This document shows, piece after piece, positions 41,400-48,793 of a stretch of DNA of 64,000 nucleotides. This DNA comes from a virus. Each line of letters starts with the position of its first letter. The stretch's first letter is position 1. The notes below the pieces were generated by a model, which saw only the letters and a program-made list of their open reading frames with translations, was not told where the DNA came from and did no database searches. The stretch lies in the IMG/VR virus record IMGVR_UViG_3300036832_000786, positions 48,651-112,650 of that record; one strand, written 5' to 3'. Made by a program: the position numbers and the translations under genes.

Positions 41400-41591
41400 A
41401 TGGCTGATGTGACGGATTACACCCAAATTTATCTGTCACCGTCCTGTGAGAAGTGTAAGGGTGAAGAGCGGACTTGGTGTCAGTCGGACGTGTACGATCC
41501 ATGCCCGGAGTGCGGTCGGGTATCGACTTGTTACCTTGCGGCTGACCAAGTCCACGCGCTGATGGAACAGGTGAGGCAGGCGGGTTTCTGA
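41400..41591 (+). CDS. Small zinc-binding protein
   Basis: 63 residues. CEKCKGEERTWCQSD and PCPECGRVSTCYL give several CxxC pairs (likely one or two zinc sites), then a short helix. ATG is preceded by AGGTGACCA, and its stop overlaps the next ATG. Function unknown. Confidence 0.6.
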   Translation: MADVTDYTQIYLSPSCEKCKGEERTWCQSDVYDPCPECGRVSTCYLAADQVHALMEQVRQAGF

Positions 41592-41737
41592 TGGCCGATT
41601 TGACCAACCGTGAAGAGCGCGTCCGCCAGCGTGCCGAGGAACTTTGGCGGGAAGCGGGTCAGCCCCAAGGCCGCGACGAAGAGTTCTGGCGAGAGGCTGA
41701 GAAGGAGATCGACGCGGACCCATCACCGGAGGTGTGA
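41591..41737 (+). CDS. DUF2934-like small protein
   Basis: 48 residues. NREERVRQRAEELWREAGQP followed by GRDEEFWREAEKEI is the characteristic DUF2934 signature (RIRxRAYxLWxxxGxPxGRDxEHWxxAE). These small proteins are common in Hyphomicrobiales and other proteobacteria, with unknown function. Ends GAGGTGTGACATG, with the next gene starting two bases after the stop. Confidence 0.7.
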   Translation: MADLTNREERVRQRAEELWREAGQPQGRDEEFWREAEKEIDADPSPEV

Positions 41738-41738
41738 C

Positions 41739-42356
41739 ATGCCGCTGACCCCGAAGGGTACCAAAATTATGTCCTCGATGAAGGAACAATATGGTTCCGA
41801 AAAGGGTGAGAGCGTGTTCTACGCATCGAAAAACAAGGGAAAGATTACCGGTGTTGACAGTACCAAGGTGACTCATTCCCGCTCGATACCGGGGTTAGGG
41901 AGAACCACAGTGACACATACCAATGATGTCGAACAACAGATCACTGGCGCTCTCCCGGTTCCCGAACGTCACAAGGATTTGCTGGGCGAGGTGTCCGAAC
42001 CGGAAACCACACCGCGTGGTCCGATGGTTGAAGCTAAACCGCCGGAAAGAAACAAGAATGCCGGTGATGCTGGCAATATCGTCAAGGGTGATCCTGGCCC
42101 GCCGCCGCTGTCATCTATGTTCAATCCCAAAAAGCTGGGTGACGCCAAAAAGAAGTCCGAGGATCAGTCCAGCACCTTTTTGAATGTGCAATCCGGCGCG
42201 GCAATGAACAATCTGGGCGGGAACATCCCGACACCTAATATCAGTGCCACGCCGGGCGCGCCGTCGAGTTCCTCGACCACACCACCGGTTTCGACCGGTG
42301 ATTCTTTGCGTGCGATGAACGTTGCCAATCGGCAGTTTTGGTCACGCAAGCGGTAA
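41739..42356 (+). CDS. Hypothetical protein with basic N-terminal module
   Basis: 205 residues from ATG 41739. The N-terminus PLTPKGTKIMSSMKEQYGSE followed by KGESVFYASKNKGKITGVD is a recurrent short basic module of phage proteins. The remainder is Pro/Ser/Thr-rich and probably disordered, ending AMNVANRQFWSRKR. Function unknown. Confidence 0.6.
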   Translation: MPLTPKGTKIMSSMKEQYGSEKGESVFYASKNKGKITGVDSTKVTHSRSIPGLGRTTVTHTNDVEQQITGALPVPERHKDLLGEVSEPETTPRGPMVEAKPPERNKNAGDAGNIVKGDPGPPPLSSMFNPKKLGDAKKKSEDQSSTFLNVQSGAAMNNLGGNIPTPNISATPGAPSSSSTTPPVSTGDSLRAMNVANRQFWSRKR

Positions 42357-42357
42357 A

Positions 42358-42396
42358 ACGGCGATGGAAACCAGTGAACTGATCTCGCATCGCCGT
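42358..42396 (+). promoter_or_regulatory. 9-bp inverted repeat in an intergenic gap
   Basis: ACGGCGATG (42358-42366) and CATCGCCGT (42388-42396) are exact complements with a 21-base loop. Bases 42397-42480 after it hold short imperfect repeats (CCATGCC three times, AAGCC twice, GGGTC three times). No gene is seen from 42357 to 42523. It may be a leader structure for the next gene or a weak terminator without T-tract. Confidence 0.5.
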
Positions 42397-42523
42397 CCAT
42401 GCCTGCCGGGTCGCGTCCCGCCATGCCAAGCCAAGCCTTGTCGGGTCATACCGGGCCATGCCCCGTCTGCCTGGGTACTTTATCCCGTTTGGGTCACGGC
42501 ACGCAAGCGTTAGGGAGAGTATC

Positions 42524-42751
42524 ATGGCGAAACCAAAGGCGGGAGTTCCCGTCGTCATTAGGGGCGTGATGTCGAACACCGCCCCCGTTTACGAATATGA
42601 TATCATTGTGATGACCGGCAATTCACCTAATGTTGAAGAGTTGCTGGCGCAGCTTAATGAGTTGGGGAGCCAGGGCTGGCACATGGTCAGCACGGGGGGG
42701 GGGCGGTACATCTTTATGGAGCGTCCGAGAGTGGATACGCCAGAGGGCTAA
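42524..42751 (+). CDS. DUF4177-like small protein with poly-G tract
   Basis: 75 residues, with TTAGGGAGAGT upstream. YEYDIIVMTGNSPNVEELLA followed by QLNELGSQGWHMVST...GRYIFMER matches DUF4177-type proteins (LNxLGxxGWxLVS). The N-terminus AKPKAGVPVVIRGVM shares AGVPVVIRG with the Pro-rich protein at 16766. Ten consecutive G (42694-42703) encode TGGGR; slippage there would truncate the last 17 residues or so. Confidence 0.65.
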   Translation: MAKPKAGVPVVIRGVMSNTAPVYEYDIIVMTGNSPNVEELLAQLNELGSQGWHMVSTGGGRYIFMERPRVDTPEG

Positions 42752-42754
42752 GAC

Positions 42755-43129
42755 ATGACTGTCACCTATATCAATTCGCTTAAAGACACGCGGATGACCA
42801 GTGTCATCACGGCGTTTGATGCGGGCGCGTCGTTTGCCACACTGGAAATCTGCACGGCAGCTTATGCCACGGTGTTGTGCATCATCACGCTGAGCAAGCC
42901 GTCCTTTACCGAGGCGTCCCAAGCGATCACAATGGCAGGCGTTCCCAAGAGCGGCACTGCGAGTGCTTCCGGCACGGCGGCAGCGGCTAGGATCAAGGAC
43001 AGTAACGCCAACGTCGTTGTCAACAACCTGACGGTTGGTACTTCGGGTAGTGACATCAACCTGAACAGTACCTCGATCACCAACGGGCAGACGGTGACAA
43101 TTACCGCCGGGACCATCACGCACGGGTGA
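42755..43129 (+). CDS. Beta-rich virion protein (putative)
   Basis: 124 residues with Ala/Thr/Ser/Asn-rich strands (KDSNANVVVNNLTVGTSGSD, SITNGQTVTITAGTITHG), typical of small decoration or fibre-type proteins. Starts three bases after the previous stop. No family assigned. Confidence 0.55.
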   Translation: MTVTYINSLKDTRMTSVITAFDAGASFATLEICTAAYATVLCIITLSKPSFTEASQAITMAGVPKSGTASASGTAAAARIKDSNANVVVNNLTVGTSGSDINLNSTSITNGQTVTITAGTITHG

Positions 43130-43132
43130 CGC

Positions 43133-43501
43133 ATGACTTGGGTCCGCTCCGGATTTTGCATTCGTTGCGGTGAATGCTGTTACGGCGATCCGTTTCTGAG
43201 TGACGCCGCCGATCCGCGTATCAGTCCGGCGATGCGCGAGCCGCCGCAGCGTATGGGTTGGTGTCCGTTACTGCGTTTCCACGAAGGTGACCCAAAGGGA
43301 AACACCACCTGTATCGGTCACATAGGCGAAGTCCCGGCTGGCCAGGAAGACCCTTACTACATGAGCGGGTGCAATGTCTGGCCGGACCATCCCGATCAGA
43401 TACGCGATTATCCGTCTTGCACCTACACGTTCGAATGGGTCGATCTGCCGCCGATCACCGGCTCACTCACCGTTTCTGATCCTGGTGACGAACTGGCCTA
43501 A
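43133..43501 (+). CDS. YkgJ-like Cys-cluster protein
   Basis: 122 residues. FCIRCGECCYGDPF near the N-terminus is the CxxCGxCC motif of YkgJ-type (PF03692) metal or Fe-S cluster proteins. Further Cys occur at GWCPLLRF, TTCIGH, MSGCNVWP and YPSCTYTF, eight or more in total. The family's biochemical role is unclear; Fe-S or zinc/iron binding is assumed. It is unusual among head-tail junction genes. Confidence 0.7.
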   Translation: MTWVRSGFCIRCGECCYGDPFLSDAADPRISPAMREPPQRMGWCPLLRFHEGDPKGNTTCIGHIGEVPAGQEDPYYMSGCNVWPDHPDQIRDYPSCTYTFEWVDLPPITGSLTVSDPGDELA

Positions 43502-43503
43502 AC

Positions 43504-44616
43504 ATGGCCATAAAGACACTCTATCTTCTCAATACCGCTGCGGCCACGCCGAATTGGAATGGCAGTATCCAAGACGGCGGCACCGCGCCGACCGGTGCCA
43601 ATGCGGCCTTTGGCTGGGGGCCAGCTAAGACCGCTGTCACGACACCGTATTTTCAGGGGCGTATCGGTGCGACGGCGACTGTTACTACCGCTTCAGCGTC
43701 TTCGTATATTTCGGGGGCCAGTGCGCCGCTAGTCGGTACTGGCAACAGTGTTACCACGGCAAGCGACAGTTTTGTCAGTCCCACGCCTTATACCGGTGTC
43801 TTCGCCAGCGGTAACTGGACGTTTAATTTTGGCTTTCGCGAAACTACGGCGGGTGTAACTGGACATGTCAATTTCCGAGTGTGGGCGGGCACCAATCCAA
43901 ATGGTACGGGGGCACGGTCACTAGCGGCGATCCAGACTGGTTCGACAATCACACTTTCGTCTAGCACGACCACATACACCTCGACAGCAACCTGGGCCGC
44001 GCCGCAGATCACCCTCAACAATGAATATTTGTTTATTCAGGTCGAATGGCAAGAAACCACCGCTGGAACGGCCAATAATAACAATGCCTTTTTCTACCAG
44101 TCGGGTTCAACGATTGTCACTACCGATTTCCAGGCGACGATCACCGGTACGCTGGGCGCGACCGATATTATTGATGTCTCCAGCATGGCGGGTAGGGGTA
44201 ACGCTTTTGGTCCGTTAGCCTCGACCGAAGCGTTTGACGTTGCGGCTTTCGCAGGCGGTCCCGACACCGCGCAGTTTGCCGGTGGCCCGGTTATCGGTGT
44301 GGTGCTCGACGCGACCGAAGAGGGTGACACTGCGCAGTTTGTCGGCGGTGTCTACGGAACTGGTGTCCTCGATGTCACTGATCAGCCAGATGTTGTTACT
44401 ATTCAGGGTGCGGTCCATTCCCATAATTCGGTGTCTGGCGTGCCCGGTGTGATACCGGAGGTGCCCTATGACCGATACACCTACGAGATCAATTCTCGCG
44501 TGGCCGCGTCTGGTTCTGGGGGCCGCAGCATGGGTAGTGGTAGCGATGATCGTGTGGTTGGTGGTAGTAATGGTGGGCGTGTAGTAGCCGTTCCCCCGTT
44601 GAGGAGGGCAGCATAA
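43504..44616 (+). CDS. Beta-rich structural protein
   Basis: 370 residues, Thr/Ala/Gly-rich with YLLNTAAATPNWNGSIQDGG, WTFNFGFRETTAGVTGHVNF and FIQVEWQETTAGT: a jelly-roll-like domain plus a second half with repeated DVSSMAG, DVAAFAGGPD, DATEEGD and DVTDQPD segments. The last 50 residues (SGSGGRSMGSGSDDRVVGGS) are read across an overlapping small membrane-protein frame (44468), so the true C-terminus is less certain. Likely a virion component. Confidence 0.6.
   Translation: MAIKTLYLLNTAAATPNWNGSIQDGGTAPTGANAAFGWGPAKTAVTTPYFQGRIGATATVTTASASSYISGASAPLVGTGNSVTTASDSFVSPTPYTGVFASGNWTFNFGFRETTAGVTGHVNFRVWAGTNPNGTGARSLAAIQTGSTITLSSSTTTYTSTATWAAPQITLNNEYLFIQVEWQETTAGTANNNNAFFYQSGSTIVTTDFQATITGTLGATDIIDVSSMAGRGNAFGPLASTEAFDVAAFAGGPDTAQFAGGPVIGVVLDATEEGDTAQFVGGVYGTGVLDVTDQPDVVTIQGAVHSHNSVSGVPGVIPEVPYDRYTYEINSRVAASGSGGRSMGSGSDDRVVGGSNGGRVVAVPPLRRAA
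44468..44584 (+). CDS. 38-residue membrane microprotein embedded out of frame
   Basis: ATG 44468 has CCGGAGGTGCCCT upstream, a strong SD. The product TDTPTRSILAWPRLVLGAAA then WVVVAMIVWLVVVMVGV is a clean single membrane helix with a short polar start. It lies inside the end of the 43504 gene in another frame. The SD plus the membrane helix make it credible. Confidence 0.5.
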   Translation: MTDTPTRSILAWPRLVLGAAAWVVVAMIVWLVVVMVGV

Positions 44617-45374
44617 TGGCAGCGGCATTTGGCTCGATCAAGCCTGCCCCGGCGTCCGACTTCTTTGTCTTCGACTTCACCCAGCAAATCGGCCCGATGG
44701 GCGGTACGATCACCGCCGCCATATGGACGGTGACGATCGACCCGTCGTCACCGATATCCGATCCCGATCCGACGAGCCGCATCCTGCAAACGCCGACCTA
44801 TTCCAGTACAAAGACATCGGCGATGCTGGGCGAGATGATCGACGGTGTCTATTATATCATCAACGCCGAGGTGACGCTCAGTGACGAACGGGTGCTCCTC
44901 GATTCGGCCACCCTTCAGTGCACGTCGAAGGAGGCGGCCGACGCCACGCTGACGGTCGGCCAATTCCGCATCAACTTCCCGGCGTTTGCCGACACCGCAC
45001 GGTTTACTGACGGTGAGGTGCAGTACTGGATCAATCAAGCCTGCCAGCCGCCCAATACGACACCAGCGATCAATCAATACCGCTGGGGGCAATTTTATCA
45101 GCTTGGCTTGCAGCTATGGGTGGCGCATAATCTGGCCGTTCAGGATATGCTCAACCAGCGGGCGGGATTTCCGGGGATGCCCGGTGCGACGTATATGTCG
45201 ACCCCGCTGACAGGTTCTGGTGTCGCGAGTTCTAAGTCGGTCGATGGTGTCAGTTTGAGTTACGACAACCAGATCGGCATGGAACATGACGCGGGATGGT
45301 GGGGTATGACACCGTGGGGGAACCAGTTCCTCTACTACCTGCGGATGGCAGGCGCAGCCCCAATCCAGTTGTGA
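44616..45374 (+). CDS. DUF4054 head-tail adaptor with extra N-terminal domain
   Basis: 252 residues, SD GAGGAGGGCAGC. Residues 1-105 form an Ig-like beta domain (FFVFDFTQQIGPMGGTITAA, SAMLGEMIDGVYYIINAEVT). Residues 110-252 match DUF4054: VGQFRINFPAFADTARFTDG, YQLGLQLWVAHNLAVQDM, SSKSVDGVSLSYDNQ and WGMTPWGNQFLYYLRMAG. DUF4054 proteins resemble HK97 gp6-type connectors that bind under the portal. Confidence 0.8.
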   Translation: MAAAFGSIKPAPASDFFVFDFTQQIGPMGGTITAAIWTVTIDPSSPISDPDPTSRILQTPTYSSTKTSAMLGEMIDGVYYIINAEVTLSDERVLLDSATLQCTSKEAADATLTVGQFRINFPAFADTARFTDGEVQYWINQACQPPNTTPAINQYRWGQFYQLGLQLWVAHNLAVQDMLNQRAGFPGMPGATYMSTPLTGSGVASSKSVDGVSLSYDNQIGMEHDAGWWGMTPWGNQFLYYLRMAGAAPIQL

Positions 45375-45375
45375 C

Positions 45376-45549
45376 ATGGAACAGCGCACAGTCCTGACGA
45401 TCAACGTCCTCAGAGCTTTGAAGGCGTTTTGGATCGCACAACCGGGTCAGATCGAGGAAGCGAACGCTCTACGGGAACTTTACCGTGCGCTCGATGCTTA
45501 CTTAGGAGGTGACAATGAGTCCAACAATGGCAAAGAAACTTCAACGTAA
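45376..45549 (+). CDS. 57-residue helical hypothetical protein
   Basis: ATG 45376 one base after the previous stop. EQRTVLTINVLRALKAFWIA with QIEEANALRELYRALDAYLG is two amphipathic helices. Its end overlaps the next gene, whose SD (TTAGGAGGTGACA) is inside it. Function unknown. Confidence 0.5.
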   Translation: MEQRTVLTINVLRALKAFWIAQPGQIEEANALRELYRALDAYLGGDNESNNGKETST

Positions 45550-45850
45550 CATCGACTATCACGCGTCGATGGCGGAACATTACCAAGGTAAGGTGGACGA
45601 TAAAAAGAAGAATGGAGAGTCACCGCCAAAGGAAAACAGTCGCAGTACCAAGCCAACCGCCTCCGCGCAGCCGCCGCAGACTGACCAGGATCAGGTGTTG
45701 GCCGAGCTTCACGCGGGTGTCGTGGAACAGCTTATGCCCATTTTGAAGGCGGGGGTGGAACTGGATGCCATCGCGACCGCGCAACAGAGTATGCCGGTAC
45801 AGCGCAACCTCAGTGGTGACCTGAAGCCTTCGGCGGGCCGGTTACACTAG
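45515..45850 (+). CDS. Hypothetical charged protein
   Basis: 111 residues from ATG 45515, preceded by GGAGGTGACA. AKKLQRNIDYHASMAEHYQG is helical and basic, the middle is Lys/Pro/Ser-rich, and a helix follows (ELHAGVVEQLMPILKAGVEL). No family recognised. Confidence 0.55.
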   Translation: MSPTMAKKLQRNIDYHASMAEHYQGKVDDKKKNGESPPKENSRSTKPTASAQPPQTDQDQVLAELHAGVVEQLMPILKAGVELDAIATAQQSMPVQRNLSGDLKPSAGRLH

Positions 45851-45851
45851 G

Positions 45852-46439
45852 ATGGCGCAGGGTCGGCGGGTCAACGCGCACCTGGAAGTGCTTGTGGACA
45901 ACCATCAAATGGTGGCCGATGCAATCAAGCGACTGGCCAATACTACCGTTATGGTCGGTATCCCGTCCGATCAGGAACAACCGCACTTTGACGAAAAAGG
46001 CAGTCAAGCCAAGGGAACCGAAAAGCGCACCGACACCCCGGCAGGGATCGGCAACGCCAACATCGGGTACATCCACGAAACGGGGGCGGGGAATGTTCCG
46101 CCGCGTCCCTGGCTTAGCCCCGGTGTCAGAAACAACCAACGACAATGGATAGCCTATATGCGGCGGGCCGGTGTCTTGTCATTCCAGGGTAAGCCGGATG
46201 CGGCAGACAAGGCGTGGCACGCGGCGGGGATGAACGCGGTGGACGGGGTCAAGGATCGTATCCAATCCAACATCCCGCCGCCACTGTCGGAGGTGACGGT
46301 GGCGCGCCGTCGTCAGCGTTCGGCCGGTAGCAGTTACCGGCGAAAGGCGACAACCGCCAACGAAACCACCGCGCTTATTGACACTGCCCAGTTGATAAAT
46401 AGTGTCTCGTATGTAGTTCGGCACAGAGGAAAAAACTGA
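45852..46439 (+). CDS. HK97 gp10-like tail completion protein
   Basis: 195 residues. TTVMVGIPSDQEQPHFDEKG, the IGNANIGYIHETGAGNVPPR...PWLSPGV block and the C-terminal TALIDTAQLINSVSYVVRH are classic for the gp10-like family (VGIP...N..A..HExG....PxRPFL...L.dTG.L..si). The protein helps complete the head-tail interface. It sits between adaptor and neck genes as usual. Confidence 0.8.
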   Translation: MAQGRRVNAHLEVLVDNHQMVADAIKRLANTTVMVGIPSDQEQPHFDEKGSQAKGTEKRTDTPAGIGNANIGYIHETGAGNVPPRPWLSPGVRNNQRQWIAYMRRAGVLSFQGKPDAADKAWHAAGMNAVDGVKDRIQSNIPPPLSEVTVARRRQRSAGSSYRRKATTANETTALIDTAQLINSVSYVVRHRGKN

Positions 46440-46870
46440 TGCCAAGTTTGGACGTGACAGAGGCTTTTGATGTCTCGTTCTGGGATCAGATCGTGGTGAT
46501 CCGCCGGGTGGCGACTGTCGGTGCCAAGGGTCGGGTGACAACCAAAGATACGCCAATGTCGGCATTGGCAGTAGTCACCGCAGCGTCACCAGTTGATCTA
46601 CAGAGGGTGCCCGAATGGGGGATGATGAACAAGACGATCTCGCTCTACACCCCGTTCCGCTTGCAGGGACCGGCCACCGATGAAGCGGGAAATGTCACTC
46701 ATCCCGATGAGATACTGTGGTGTAACTCCCTGTATATCGTCAATTTCCTGGAGGATTACTCGCGGTACGGACGCGGTTTTGTCCACGCGGTAGCTACCTC
46801 GAAACACAATGTGGACTACGCGCCGACCCCGCTGCCCATCCCGATACCGACACCGATAGGAACTGCGTGA
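46439..46870 (+). CDS. Head-tail junction protein (putative)
   Basis: 143 residues; ATG overlaps the previous TGA. Beta-rich with SFWDQIVVIRRVATVGAKGR, ISLYTPFRLQGPATDEAGNV and LYIVNFLEDYSRYGRGFVHA, and a Pro-rich end (PLPIPIPTPIG). The pattern and position fit the small stopper or completion proteins found before the neck terminator. No firm family. Confidence 0.6.
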   Translation: MPSLDVTEAFDVSFWDQIVVIRRVATVGAKGRVTTKDTPMSALAVVTAASPVDLQRVPEWGMMNKTISLYTPFRLQGPATDEAGNVTHPDEILWCNSLYIVNFLEDYSRYGRGFVHAVATSKHNVDYAPTPLPIPIPTPIGTA

Positions 46871-47559
46871 TGGCGTTTGTCACCGACAGCCGGTTAGCGG
46901 GATATCTGGGTCCGGCGTCACCGGGGCCGGAACCGACCGAAGACGATACCTGGGAAGACTTCCTGCATGATGTCTTTGCCGGTATCACCGGGCTGCCTGA
47001 TGATATGGTGCGGCCACGCTGGCAAGAGGAACCGCCACTGCGGCCGGATATTGGTGTTGATTGGATGGCGTTTGGCACCCAATCGACGCGCACCGATTTC
47101 GCCCCGGTGACGATCCATTTCGACAATATTGGTGACGGTTACGACGCGATGCAGGAAATGGAGGAACTCGACATCCTGTGTTCGTTCTATGGACCCAATG
47201 CCGAGAAGTACCAAAGCTACCTGCGGCGCGGTTTGTATGTTGATCAGAATCAATCGGTATTTCGTGCGAATGCTGTCGGTATGGTGTCCACGACCGGGTT
47301 CACCCGCGCGGCGGAATTCTTCAAGGAACGCTGGTGGCCGCGCAGTGACATGACGGTGACCCTGCGCCGCGAAGTCAGGATGAACTACAATGTGCTGAAC
47401 CTGTTGGGCGCGAAGGGTACGCTCACCGCGCAGCCACCCGGCCGGTTTGATGTCATCCACGATGATTTTGACACCAGTGTCACGTTGGCTGACGAGACAC
47501 ATTGGGATGGTCAAGCGACTCAATGGGATGGCGGTGACACTCGGTGGGACGTGCCATGA
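46870..47559 (+). CDS. Neck/tail terminator-like protein (LIC_12616 / gp12-like)
   Basis: About 230 residues, ATG overlapping the previous TGA. DDMVRPRWQEEPPLRPDIGV with DWMAFG, then a beta-rich domain (FAPVTIHFDNIGDGYDAMQE, MEELDILCSFYGPNA, YLRRGLYVDQNQSVF) matches the family annotated LIC_12616 or phage neck terminator. The C-terminus has three WDG-type repeats (THWDGQATQWDGGDTRWD). It probably caps the tail where it meets the head. Confidence 0.72.
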   Translation: MAFVTDSRLAGYLGPASPGPEPTEDDTWEDFLHDVFAGITGLPDDMVRPRWQEEPPLRPDIGVDWMAFGTQSTRTDFAPVTIHFDNIGDGYDAMQEMEELDILCSFYGPNAEKYQSYLRRGLYVDQNQSVFRANAVGMVSTTGFTRAAEFFKERWWPRSDMTVTLRREVRMNYNVLNLLGAKGTLTAQPPGRFDVIHDDFDTSVTLADETHWDGQATQWDGGDTRWDVP

Positions 47560-48179
47560 CATCGGCTATCGATCCCAGCAAGCCGACCGCAGGCGACGCA
47601 CTGACACAGGACGTGCGTGACAATTTCGCGACCGCCGCTCAAGAGATCAGTGGCCTCCAGACCACGGTCGCCGACTTACAAGCCACCGTGCAGGATCAAT
47701 ACGATACGATCACCCAGTTGCAAAGCGATGTCGCGCAATTAAAGTCGCGCTCTCAGCTTGCTCTGACGACGATCACACTCAACCCACCAAACACAAGTTC
47801 CACCGCATTTGTCACTGCCGGGATCGGTAACCAGTTCACCCCGACAAATGACACCCGTGCGATCCTCATGCTCGATGGGATGCTAGGGAATACCGGAAAT
47901 GGTAACAGTAGCGAGTTACAGCTTGTCTGGGGTCAGGGGGCTTCACCGGCTACGGGAACGCTACTGAGCGCCACCAACGGCACGCCGGTCGGCAATCTGG
48001 TTAGCATACTATCGTCACGCTCGAATGATCTCGATCCCTTCGGTGTCAGTACGATGCTGACCGGATTGGTCAGCGGTCAGCAATACTGGCTCGATGCCGT
48101 CTATCGCGCCGTCAACGGCACAGCGACGCTATCGCAGATGTCACTGACAGCCTTTGAAGTCCTGGACCCGTTGCCATGA
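47556..48179 (+). CDS. Coiled-coil plus beta-domain virion protein, paralogue 1
   Basis: 207 residues from ATG 47556 (ATGA overlap). SAIDPSKPTAGDALTQDVRD, then a coiled coil (EISGLQTTVADLQATVQDQY), then a jelly-roll-like domain (TRAILMLDGMLGNTGNG, SSELQLVWGQGA, MLTGLVSGQQYWLDAVYR). It is clearly related to the following gene. A trimeric neck whisker or fibre is likely from the coiled-coil-plus-globule design. Confidence 0.6.
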   Translation: MTSAIDPSKPTAGDALTQDVRDNFATAAQEISGLQTTVADLQATVQDQYDTITQLQSDVAQLKSRSQLALTTITLNPPNTSSTAFVTAGIGNQFTPTNDTRAILMLDGMLGNTGNGNSSELQLVWGQGASPATGTLLSATNGTPVGNLVSILSSRSNDLDPFGVSTMLTGLVSGQQYWLDAVYRAVNGTATLSQMSLTAFEVLDPLP

Positions 48180-48784
48180 CCTCGAATATCGATCCTTCGA
48201 TCCCGCATGAGGGTCACGCTTATACCTCCAACGTGCGTGACAACTTTCAGGTTGCGTCAACCGAAATCACCGCGTTACAGGATGCGGTTACGTCACTCAA
48301 TACACAAGTCACTCAATTGTTGAATGACGTTGTCAACCTGAAGGCACGCACGGTAGCGGCGACAAACCAGACATCGGATGTACCGCTTGACACCAATTCG
48401 CCGGATTTTGTCACTTCCGGGCTGGATATGCTGTTTCAGACGACATCCAGTTCACGCGCCATCTTTGGCATCGAGGGTGCGTTGGGCAATGATCAACAGG
48501 GTAACGTTAGCGAAGTACAACTGGTGTGGGGAACCGGTAATACGGCACCACCAGCGGGAACCTTGGTAACTGATACAGACGGTACACTGACCGGTACTTT
48601 GGTTAGCATCACCGCGCCAGCGACGGGGGAATTACCCTTTGCGGCTACAGCACTGCTAACAGGTATGATACCGGGTGACAATTATTGGATTGGTGTCGCT
48701 TACCGTTCTCCGGCTGGAGGGAACGTCATGTTGTCTGCGTGTACGATCACCGCGTTTGAACTCTTAGACCCGATTACCCCGTAG
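48176..48784 (+). CDS. Coiled-coil plus beta-domain virion protein, paralogue 2
   Basis: 202 residues; ATGA overlap. Same plan as the previous protein: SNIDPSIPHEGHAYTSNVRD, coiled coil (ITALQDAVTSLNTQVTQLLN), then SRAIFGIEGALGNDQQGNVS, EVQLVWGTGN and LLTGMIPGDNYWIGVAYR, ending TAFELLDPITP versus TAFEVLDPLP. This is a tandem gene duplication followed by divergence. Confidence 0.6.
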   Translation: MTSNIDPSIPHEGHAYTSNVRDNFQVASTEITALQDAVTSLNTQVTQLLNDVVNLKARTVAATNQTSDVPLDTNSPDFVTSGLDMLFQTTSSSRAIFGIEGALGNDQQGNVSEVQLVWGTGNTAPPAGTLVTDTDGTLTGTLVSITAPATGELPFAATALLTGMIPGDNYWIGVAYRSPAGGNVMLSACTITAFELLDPITP

Positions 48785-48793
48785 GAGGGAACT

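Noticed and set aside
42322-42513. 63-residue frame over the 42.4 kb gap
   Set aside because: It runs through the hairpin and CCATGCC-type repeats and begins inside the previous gene; composition is Cys/Arg/Pro-rich noise.
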